Shown piece by piece: positions 1 to 5,560 of a stretch of DNA of 5,560 bases (positions are counted from its first letter, which is position 1; every line of letters starts with the position of its first letter). The notes under the pieces were generated by a model. The model did not search any database. It worked only from the letters and a program-made list of their open reading frames with translations, and was not told the DNA's origin. Origin of the DNA: Planctomicrobium sp. (lineage in GTDB: Bacteria > Planctomycetota > Planctomycetia > Planctomycetales > Planctomycetaceae). The stretch is from positions 1 to 5,560 of the forward strand of contig JAJDEL010000567.1 of assembly GCA_029259835.1 (NCBI GenBank), in the 5' to 3' direction. The translations under genes were made by a program, and so were the position numbers.

Positions 1-890
1 TGGGAACCGAAGGTCAACTCTCCTGCATTGATATTACAGACGGAAACATCATCTGGTCAAAGTCATTGACTCAGGAATACAAGACGAAGACTGCCCTGTG
101 GGGTTATGCAAGCCATCCGCTCATCGATGGTGAGAAACTGATTTGCATTGTTGGCGGGGAAGGCAGTCATGCCGTTGCGTTTAACAAGCAGACGGGCGAG
201 GAAATCTGGAAGTCCCGCTCGGCTCCTGAACAAGGCTATTCACCACCGAAGATTTTCAACATCGCAGGGATGCGGCAGTTGATTCTGTTTCGACCAGGCG
301 CGGTGAGTGCGGTCGATCCAGAAAATGGATCGCTTTACTGGAACGTTCAGTACGAGGCGTCAAACGGTTCCGTCATTATGACTCCGATTCAGTACGGCAA
401 CTTGATTTACGCAGCTGGATACTCGAACAAAAATATCTTGATTGAAGTTTCTAAGGACGGAAAGCGCGCGAAGACTGTATGGAACAATCTCCGCAAGCAG
501 GCAATCTCACCGGTGAATGTTCAACCCTTTCGCAATGATGATGCCATCTACGGCTTCGACCAGAACGGACTGCTCTATTGCATGGACATTAAAAACGGCA
601 AGCGACTCTGGCAGTCCGGGAAGCCGATCAATACAAATCGCCGGATCGATTCAGGAACGGCGTTTATTGTCAGACAGGGAAAGCGATTCTGGCTCTTTAA
701 CGAACTGGGTGAACTGGTCATCGCGAAGCTTTCTAAGGATGGATACGAAGAACTCGACCGGACGAAGGTCATCAAGCAAACTAATTCAGCAATGGGTCGA
801 GAGGTCGTCTGGAGCATGCCAGCGTTCGCCAACAAACGAGCCTATATTCGCAATGACGAAGAGTGCATCTGCGTCGACCTCGCAAAGTGA
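1..890 (+). CDS. PQQ-like beta-propeller repeat protein, 5' truncated by window edge
   Basis: This is the 3' part of a gene that enters from the left. The reading frame is open from base 3 with no stop, so the TTG at 66 is an internal codon and not a start. About 295 residues are visible. They contain repeated blades of the PQQ/pyrrolo-quinoline-quinone-like type: a beta strand, then 'a-hydrophobic-D-x-x-[TN]-G-x-x-x-W'. Clear copies are CIDITDGNIIW (about 24-56), AFNKQTGEEIWKS (about 177-213), AVDPENGSLYW (about 309-341) and CMDIKNGKRLW (about 579-611). The last strand, AYIRNDEECICVDL, ends the fold just before the stop, as in many family members. No catalytic residues are recognisable. Planctomycete proteins of this kind are usually exported or periplasmic and annotated as outer membrane protein assembly factor BamB-like or PQQ-binding-like, without a tested function. 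The signal peptide, if any, lies outside the window. Family assignment is firm; the role is unknown. Confidence 0.9.
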   Translation, partial: GTEGQLSCIDITDGNIIWSKSLTQEYKTKTALWGYASHPLIDGEKLICIVGGEGSHAVAFNKQTGEEIWKSRSAPEQGYSPPKIFNIAGMRQLILFRPGAVSAVDPENGSLYWNVQYEASNGSVIMTPIQYGNLIYAAGYSNKNILIEVSKDGKRAKTVWNNLRKQAISPVNVQPFRNDDAIYGFDQNGLLYCMDIKNGKRLWQSGKPINTNRRIDSGTAFIVRQGKRFWLFNELGELVIAKLSKDGYEELDRTKVIKQTNSAMGREVVWSMPAFANKRAYIRNDEECICVDLAK

Positions 891-952
891 TGGACGAGCT
901 TTTATCCTTCTTGTTCCGTTTGAATCAATTCACTTTACACAGTGACCTTTCT

Positions 953-2830
953 ATGAGTCGTCGAAATTTATTCCAGTCAATTTTCCTGCTTTGCTTTTTG
1001 ACTTGTCCTATGATCCGCGCGGCGGAAACGCCGAACATTGTCTACATCATGGCGGATGAACTGGGGTACTACGAACTGGGTTGCATGGGCAGCAAGCTAA
1101 TTCAAACGCCAAATATCGACCGGATGGCAGCGGAAGGGATGAAGTTCTCTCAGGCGATGGCAGGCTCGTCAGTATGTGCCCCGACGCGGTGTTGTCTGAT
1201 GACCGGCAAACATGCTGGGCATACTTCCGTGCGCGTGAATGGTGGTGGTACGCCGCTTCGAGCGGGGGAAGTGACGATTGCTTCACTCCTCAAAAGTAAA
1301 GGCTACGCGACGGGCGGCTTCGGGAAATGGGGCTGTGGAGGAAGAGGTTCGACTGGAGTGCCTGAAGATCATGGCTTTGACACATTTCTCGGCTACTACG
1401 ATCAGGTTCACGCCCATAGTTACTACCCTCCGTACATCGTTCGCAACAGCAAAGAAGTCCCGCTGAAGAACAATCACGGCATGAGCGACGGGGAAACATA
1501 TTCCCATTATGTGATCATGAATGAAAGTCTGGACTTCATCCGTAAAAACAAAGAGAAGCCATTCTTCGCCTATTTTCCGATCACTCCGCCACATGGAATT
1601 TTTGACATCCCGGATGACGACCCAGCCTGGCAACTCTACAAAGACAAAGACTGGCCTGAGCAAGCAAGACGATACGCAGCGATGGTGAGCATGGTCGACC
1701 GAAACGTTGGAGAGATCCTTTCACTGCTCAAAGAGTCAGGCTTGGAAAAAAACTCTCTCGTCTTCTTTTGTGGAGACAACGGCGGGAATGATTACTTCAA
1801 GGATCCGGAACACCCGCGCGGATTCTTCGGAGCGAATGTGAATCCGGAAACCGGCGAAGAATTTCGGGGCACGAAAGGAACGCTCTACGAAGGTGGGCTG
1901 CGAATCCCAATGATCGCCCGCTGGCCGGGACACATTCAACCGAATCAGACCAGTGACCTGTTGTGGTACTTCCCTGATGTTCTCCCTACGGTTTGCGAGC
2001 TAACCGGTATTTCACCGCCGGAAGACATCGATGGCATCTCTGTTTTACCGGAACTGCTGGGAAGGAAGCAGCAGAAGCACGAATTTCTCTACTGGGAAAT
2101 TGGTGGCAAAACTGCTGTGCGTAAAGACAGCTGGAAAGCCGTTCGCCCGCGTTCCGATAAGGCGTGGGAACTGTATGACTTGAGCAATGATCTCAGTGAA
2201 TCCAACGATGTGTCGAAGAAAAACCCAGACGTGATGCAAGAGATTGAAGAAATCGCCAAGGCTTCTCATACCGACGCTGTGGAAGGAACGTTTCACAATC
2301 GAGAGATTCACGAAAAGGACCGACGAGCAAAATTCGGAGGCAAAGCTCCTCCGAAAAGAGGTGGCAAGAAAGCAGCGAATAAGCTCAACCGAAAGGGGCT
2401 GATTGACCGTGAAGAGATGAAGATCGTACGTTTCAGCAGCCAGTCAGAAGGGAACCGAAAGTTTGCGACAAACGCCATTGATGGTGACGCCATGACAATT
2501 TGGCACTCCAATTTTCAAGGAAAGGCAATTCCGCATCCGCACGAAATTGTTATCGATCTGGGCAAGAGTTCCCAAGTCAAAGGCATTCGCTATCTGAGTC
2601 GGCAAGACGGTGGCTGGAATGGAGCGATTAGTCAGTTTCAGGTGTATGTTTCCGATACTCCTGATGACTTTACAGATCCTGTTCTGGAAGGAAAATTCAG
2701 GAAGTTGCGAACGTCGCAGGAGATCCATTTCCCAGTCACATCAGGACGCTACGTCTTGCTGAAAGTCTTCTCTGAAGTCAACGACGGACCATGGGCATCG
2801 ATTGCCGAGATCGGATTCATCGGTCAGTGA
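953..2830 (+). CDS. Exported formylglycine-dependent sulfatase (S1 family) with C-terminal F5/8 type C domain
   Basis: The 625-residue product should hydrolyse sulfate esters, probably on a polysaccharide, outside the cytoplasm. Residues 1-24 (MSRRN, then a hydrophobic core and MIRAA) look like a Sec signal peptide cleaved near IRA-A. The sulfatase domain spans about 27-440. Its CAPTR motif has Cys75 as the residue converted to formylglycine. Further family landmarks are D35-E36 in the N-terminal metal motif, GKWG with K125, PPH with H214, GDNGG with D275-N276, and GTKGTLYEGGLRIP with K308 and R317. The ELYDLSNDLSESNDVS stretch (406-421) is typical of the family's C-terminal subdomain. Residues 455-482 are a linker with 12 Lys/Arg. 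Residues about 489-624 resemble an F5/8 type C/CBM32-like fold, with TNAIDGDAMTIWHS and HEIVIDLG motifs. Start: ATG 953 places the signal peptide at the N terminus; ATG 890, overlapping the previous stop, would add 21 residues. No clear Shine-Dalgarno precedes 953. The desulfated substrate cannot be read from the sequence. Confidence 0.95.
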   Translation: MSRRNLFQSIFLLCFLTCPMIRAAETPNIVYIMADELGYYELGCMGSKLIQTPNIDRMAAEGMKFSQAMAGSSVCAPTRCCLMTGKHAGHTSVRVNGGGTPLRAGEVTIASLLKSKGYATGGFGKWGCGGRGSTGVPEDHGFDTFLGYYDQVHAHSYYPPYIVRNSKEVPLKNNHGMSDGETYSHYVIMNESLDFIRKNKEKPFFAYFPITPPHGIFDIPDDDPAWQLYKDKDWPEQARRYAAMVSMVDRNVGEILSLLKESGLEKNSLVFFCGDNGGNDYFKDPEHPRGFFGANVNPETGEEFRGTKGTLYEGGLRIPMIARWPGHIQPNQTSDLLWYFPDVLPTVCELTGISPPEDIDGISVLPELLGRKQQKHEFLYWEIGGKTAVRKDSWKAVRPRSDKAWELYDLSNDLSESNDVSKKNPDVMQEIEEIAKASHTDAVEGTFHNREIHEKDRRAKFGGKAPPKRGGKKAANKLNRKGLIDREEMKIVRFSSQSEGNRKFATNAIDGDAMTIWHSNFQGKAIPHPHEIVIDLGKSSQVKGIRYLSRQDGGWNGAISQFQVYVSDTPDDFTDPVLEGKFRKLRTSQEIHFPVTSGRYVLLKVFSEVNDGPWASIAEIGFIGQ

Positions 2831-2836
2831 AGTGGT

Positions 2837-2858
2837 AGGGCAGGCTCCTGCCTGCCTT
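2837..2858. repeat. GC-rich inverted repeat after the sulfatase gene
   Basis: The arms AGGGCAGG (2837-2844) and CCTGCCTT (2851-2858) pair over 8 positions with one G-T wobble, around the 6-base loop CTCCTG. It starts 7 bases after the sulfatase stop. The loop itself contains CCTG, so alternative pairings (GCAGG with the first CCTGC) exist. No T-run follows, so it is not a standard intrinsic terminator. It could be a weak terminator, a 3'-end stabilising hairpin, or one copy of a dispersed palindromic repeat; the sequence alone does not decide. Confidence 0.6.
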
Positions 2859-2914
2859 CCTTGAATCAGTCGTAATATTTCAACCACTCGAATTAAACAC
2901 ATCAAAGAAAAATC

Positions 2915-3937
2915 ATGAAACTTCGAATACTGGCTGCGTTTGCCTGCATCAGCGTCCTTCCCGTGTCACTCCAGGCAGCGGAATCTGTTCCGATTATTTT
3001 TGATACGGATATCGGAAATGATGTCGATGATGTTCTGGCGCTCGGAATGATTCACGCATTACAGTCACGTGGTGAGTGTGAATTGCTGGCCGTCACGATT
3101 ACGAAAGACCATGAATTGGCAGCTTCTCTGACTGATGCCGTGAATTCGTTTTATGGTCGCGGAGAGATTCCTATCGGTGTCTGCCGTAGTGGAGTGACAC
3201 CAGCTGAGGGGAAATTCATCGGACTTGGAAATCAACGCGATGGCGGCAAGCTCCGCTATCCGCACGATCTCCTCTCAGGCAAAGACGCACCTGATGCTGT
3301 GGATGTTCTTCGTCAGGCACTGGCGAATGCGAAAGATAGCTCTGTCGTTTTCGCTCAAGTTGGCTTCTCAACGAATCTTTCAAACTTGCTCGATTCGAAA
3401 CCGGACAAGCATAGTCCGCTCAGTGGCGTTGATCTTGTCAAGAAGAAGGCACGGCTGCTTTCGATCATGGCAGGAGCCTTCACTCAAATCCCTGGCAAAA
3501 ATGGGTTGTACGACCACAAAGAATACAACGTAGTGAAGGACATCCCATCGGCGAAAAAACTGTCGAAGCAATGGCCGACACTCATTATCTGGAGCGGTTT
3601 CGAAATCGGGTTGTCGCTGCCTTACCCGCACGAAAGCATCCTCAACGACTACAAGTATGTTGAGCATCACCCGCTTCCGGAATCCTATATTGTTTACATC
3701 CCACCGCCGCACAATCGCCCGACTTGGGATCTCACCAGCGTGCTGCATGGCGTCCGACCAGAGCACAAGTATTTCAGCACTTCCAAACCAGGACGAGTGA
3801 GCGTTGCCGACAACGGATTAACAACTTTTAAAGAGTCTGCCGGTGGGCCACATCGCTATTTGATACTTGAGGAAAAGCAAAAGCTGAGAATTCTGGAAGC
3901 ACTACAAATTCTTTCCAGCCAACCGCCCGCACAGTGA
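2915..3937 (+). CDS. Exported nucleoside hydrolase (inosine-uridine preferring family)
   Basis: The 340-residue product belongs to the Ca2+-dependent nucleoside hydrolases, which cleave the N-glycosidic bond of ribonucleosides to give free base and ribose. Residues 1-21 (MKLRI, hydrophobic core, SLQA-A) form a Sec signal peptide, so the enzyme should act in the periplasm or outside; classical bacterial members are cytoplasmic. The calcium/ribose-binding motif is DTDIGNDVDD at 30-39, a two-residue-longer variant of the classical DTDPGxDDA. EYNVVKD (203-209) corresponds to the ribose-contacting Asn region, with N205. RPTWDLTSVL (268-277) carries D272, matching the conserved C-terminal calcium ligand, with W271 just before it. 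Length is near the family norm of 310-350. Start ATG 2915 is set by the signal peptide; only a weak purine run (AAAGAAAAA) precedes it. The ribokinase and ribose-type binding protein that follow support ribose release as its job. Base preference (purine, pyrimidine or nicotinamide riboside) cannot be told. Confidence 0.92.
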   Translation: MKLRILAAFACISVLPVSLQAAESVPIIFDTDIGNDVDDVLALGMIHALQSRGECELLAVTITKDHELAASLTDAVNSFYGRGEIPIGVCRSGVTPAEGKFIGLGNQRDGGKLRYPHDLLSGKDAPDAVDVLRQALANAKDSSVVFAQVGFSTNLSNLLDSKPDKHSPLSGVDLVKKKARLLSIMAGAFTQIPGKNGLYDHKEYNVVKDIPSAKKLSKQWPTLIIWSGFEIGLSLPYPHESILNDYKYVEHHPLPESYIVYIPPPHNRPTWDLTSVLHGVRPEHKYFSTSKPGRVSVADNGLTTFKESAGGPHRYLILEEKQKLRILEALQILSSQPPAQ

Positions 3938-3963
3938 AGTGCGGCGCGAAGCGAATTCACTTC
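3936..3963. repeat. Inverted repeat after the nucleoside hydrolase gene
   Basis: GAAGTG (3936-3941) and CACTTC (3958-3963) are perfect 6-base complements. Between them CGC-GAA-GCG (3945-3953) can form a small inner hairpin. The left arm begins within the nucleoside hydrolase stop codon, and the element occupies over half of the 47-base gap before ribokinase. No T-run follows. It may be a processing or attenuating hairpin or a small dispersed repeat; either is inference. Confidence 0.5.
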
Positions 3964-3984
3964 TAGTTGCTGCTCATTGTAAGA

Positions 3985-4920
3985 ATGAAACAAAACCGTC
4001 TTCCGAAAATTGCTGTGCTGGGGTCCATTAACATGGACCTTGTGATTCGCTGTGCCCATTTGCCACGACCAGGGGAGACCTTACTCGCGGAGTCGGCGGA
4101 GGAAATATGTGGTGGGAAAGGAGCGAATCAGGCGGTCGCTGCTGCTCGGGCTGGTGGGGATGTTTCGATGATTGGGCGGGTTGGTGACGACGCCTTTGCC
4201 GACCGGTTGATGAGTAATCTCGTCCGAGAAGGCATCGATTGCTCTCATGTACACAAAACAGAAAATTGTCCCAGTGGACTTGCGACAGTGTTCGTTGAAG
4301 AAAGTGGCGAGAATTCTATCGTTGTTGTGCCGGGTGCGAATGGTCGATTCAGTCGAGAAGATGTGATTGCTGCGAGTTCGTTGATAGCTGCCAGCGACAT
4401 CTTGTTGGTTCAACTTGAGGTTCCACTGGGTACGGTCGTCACTGCTATTGAATTCGCACGCTTAGCAGGAGTGAAGGTCATTCTGGACCCGGCGCCTGCA
4501 CCTGATGAATGTCCAGCAGAATTGATGAATGTTGATTTAATATCTCCGAACGAATCGGAAGCGGCTGCGATTATTGGAAGAACTGTTGGTTCAGTTGAAG
4601 ACGCTGAAAAAGCTGCGCGAGAACTCCACAAACGTGGAGCCAATAACGTGGCGATCACGATGGGGGCAGAAGGGACACTATACTGGGACGGAACGAGTGC
4701 AAACCTCGTCGCTCCGTTCCCGACAACTGTTGTGGATACAACTGCAGCCGGGGATGCTTTTGCCGGAGCATTGGCAGTCCATTGGGTTTGCTCCGACAAT
4801 TTGGTAGAAGCAGTCAGTTTTGCAAACGCGGCTGGATCATTGGCAGCGTCTCGAATCGGAGCGCAACCCGGCATGGCGACGCAAGAAGAAATAGAAACAC
4901 TTTGGAGAACAAACAAATGA
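3985..4920 (+). CDS. rbsK: Ribokinase (PfkB family)
   Basis: The 311-residue cytoplasmic enzyme should transfer phosphate from ATP to D-ribose, giving ribose 5-phosphate for the pentose phosphate and nucleotide pathways. The full PfkB/ribokinase pattern is present. GSINMD (13-18) and PRPGET (28-32) lie at the sugar site. PfkB signature 1 is GGKGANQAVAAARAGG (43-58). SPNESEA (188-194) follows DPAPAP (169-174). PfkB signature 2 is DTTAAGDAFAGALA (251-264), with the AAGD anion hole and catalytic base Asp257. The DTTAAGD form and GGKGANQA are the ribokinase-type versions, which favours ribose over fructose or adenosine. Length matches the family (about 305-310). ATG 3985 is preferred because the conserved domain starts about eight residues later; an upstream in-frame TTG at 3967 would add six residues lacking any family support. 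No strong ribosome binding site is visible. The 3' end overlaps the next gene by 4 bases, so the two are probably co-transcribed and translationally coupled. Confidence 0.94.
   Translation: MKQNRLPKIAVLGSINMDLVIRCAHLPRPGETLLAESAEEICGGKGANQAVAAARAGGDVSMIGRVGDDAFADRLMSNLVREGIDCSHVHKTENCPSGLATVFVEESGENSIVVVPGANGRFSREDVIAASSLIAASDILLVQLEVPLGTVVTAIEFARLAGVKVILDPAPAPDECPAELMNVDLISPNESEAAAIIGRTVGSVEDAEKAARELHKRGANNVAITMGAEGTLYWDGTSANLVAPFPTTVVDTTAAGDAFAGALAVHWVCSDNLVEAVSFANAAGSLAASRIGAQPGMATQEEIETLWRTNK
4904..4907 (+). promoter_or_regulatory. Shine-Dalgarno GGAG for the binding-protein gene
   Basis: GGAG lies inside the last codons of the ribokinase gene, 9 bases before the ATG at 4917. It is the only well-formed Shine-Dalgarno in the window. 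Together with the ATGA stop/start overlap (4917-4920) it decides the start of the lipoprotein gene, which also gives a proper lipobox. Confidence 0.7.
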
Positions 4921-5560
4921 AACGAATCGTACTGGCATGCAGCTTACTGTTGATTGGTTGTGGGAACTCGCCGAGCGATTCTCCGAATCAGTCCAGTGGA
5001 AGTGAAAACGACAAGCCGCGTGTTGCTCTCATCATGAAGTCGCTTGCGAACGAGTTCTTCTCAACGATGGCAGACGGCGCGAAAACACATCAGCAAGAAC
5101 ACGCTGATGATTACGATCTGATTGTCAACGGAATTAAAGATGAACGAGATGTCTCTCGGCAAGCAGCGATTGTAAACGAGATGGTCGCCAGCGGCGTCGA
5201 CATTATCGTGATCGCTCCTGCCGATTCCAAGGCACTAGTCCCTGCCCTACGAAAAGCGAAAAAGGCAGGCGTGATCGTGATCAATATCGACAATCGCCTC
5301 AATGCGGAAGTTCTTAAAAAAGAGGGTGTCGAGATTCCATTCGTCGGTCCAGACAACAAAGCTGGTGCCAGGCTGGTCGGAGACTATCTCGCATCGAAGC
5401 TCAAGAAAGATGATGCGGTCGTCGTTCTGGAGGGGATTCGAAATACCTTCAACGCGCAACAGCGTCTTATTGGTTTCGAAGAGGCAATGAAAGCTGCCGG
5501 CATCAATATCATCGACAGCCAAACAGCGGAATGGGAAATGAGCAATGCGAATAAAATCGC
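4917..5560 (+). CDS. rbsB: Ribose-type ABC transporter substrate-binding lipoprotein, 3' truncated by window edge
   Basis: The frame is open from ATG 4917 to the window end, giving 214 residues of a protein usually about 310-350 long. Residues 1-15 (MKRIVLACSLLLIGC) are a lipoprotein signal peptide with lipobox LIGC, so Cys15 should be lipidated and the protein membrane-anchored on the outside. A Ser/Asn-rich linker (16-33) follows. The mature part is a periplasmic-binding-protein type 1, sugar-binding (RbsB/Peripla_BP_4) fold: PRVALIMKSLANEFFSTMADG at about 34-54 holds the NEFF equivalent of RbsB NPFF. DIIVIAPADSKALVPALRKA (about 94-113) and AGVIVINIDN (about 116-125) match the hinge and sugar-contacting Asp region. 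LEGIRNTFNAQQRLIGF (about 171-187) matches the second-lobe ligand loop. It would capture a sugar, most likely ribose given the adjacent ribokinase, for an importer whose ATPase and permease are probably encoded to the right. Ligand identity is inferred; the related xylose, galactose or autoinducer-2 binders remain possible. Confidence 0.9.
   Translation, partial: MKRIVLACSLLLIGCGNSPSDSPNQSSGSENDKPRVALIMKSLANEFFSTMADGAKTHQQEHADDYDLIVNGIKDERDVSRQAAIVNEMVASGVDIIVIAPADSKALVPALRKAKKAGVIVINIDNRLNAEVLKKEGVEIPFVGPDNKAGARLVGDYLASKLKKDDAVVVLEGIRNTFNAQQRLIGFEEAMKAAGINIIDSQTAEWEMSNANKI

Noticed and set aside
517..945. 142-residue open frame on the + strand overlapping the propeller gene
   Set aside because: It lies in another frame of a clear PQQ-repeat gene, has no recognisable motif, and its composition (Ser/Arg-rich) is typical of a shadow frame.
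930..945. Small inverted repeat TCACT-TTACAC-AGTGA between propeller and sulfatase genes
   Set aside because: Only 5 pairs, AT-rich and without extension or T-run; easily expected by chance.
863..952. Long N-terminal extension of the sulfatase starting at ATG 863
   Set aside because: It would overlap the propeller gene by 28 bases and put 30 non-conserved residues before a well-formed signal peptide; ATG 953 explains the sequence better.
1283..1663. 126-residue open frame on the - strand opposite the sulfatase
   Set aside because: The + strand frame here holds conserved sulfatase motifs; the reverse frame shows no family resemblance.
2861..2878. Possible promoter (TTGAAT and TAATAT) before the nucleoside hydrolase
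   Set aside because: The two boxes are only 6 bases apart, and no -35-like box lies about 17 bases upstream of TAATAT.
4410..4916. 168-residue open frame on the - strand opposite ribokinase
   Set aside because: It is the antisense shadow of the strongly conserved ribokinase sequence; low-complexity Ala/Ser-rich content and no motif or start signal.

Overview
The window looks like a stretch of a Planctomycetota chromosome (Planctomycetaceae-like). The basis is the gene content: a PQQ-type beta-propeller protein, an exported formylglycine sulfatase with a C-terminal discoidin-like domain, and an exported nucleoside hydrolase of the DTDIGNDVDD type. Base composition is also intermediate by eye, and ribosome binding sites are weak or absent before most genes. 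This lineage is inferred from gene style; no marker gene is present. All five genes lie on the + strand with short gaps, and both ends of the window cut through a gene.

Layout. 1-890 is the 3' part of a PQQ-like beta-propeller protein. 953-2830 is a complete exported sulfatase with a basic linker and an F5/8 type C (discoidin/CBM32-like) domain. 2915-3937 is a complete exported nucleoside hydrolase. 3985-4920 is a ribokinase of the PfkB family. 4917-5560 is the 5' part of a ribose-type ABC transporter substrate-binding lipoprotein, overlapping the ribokinase by 4 bases (ATGA). The gaps of 62, 84 and 47 bases hold no further gene. Two of them hold small inverted repeats directly after stop codons.

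How the genes may work together. The last three genes form a plausible nucleoside-scavenging route. The exported hydrolase would split nucleosides outside the cytoplasm into base and ribose. The lipoprotein would bind the freed ribose for an ABC importer whose other subunits would lie beyond the right edge. The ribokinase would phosphorylate it to ribose 5-phosphate. The sulfatase and propeller protein fit the planctomycete habit of degrading sulfated polysaccharides, but nothing visible ties them to nucleoside use except orientation and proximity. I see no mobile element, CRISPR array, tRNA or rRNA. I found no convincing previously undescribed system; the most interesting items are the nucleoside/ribose cassette, the variant sulfatase active site and the post-stop repeats.
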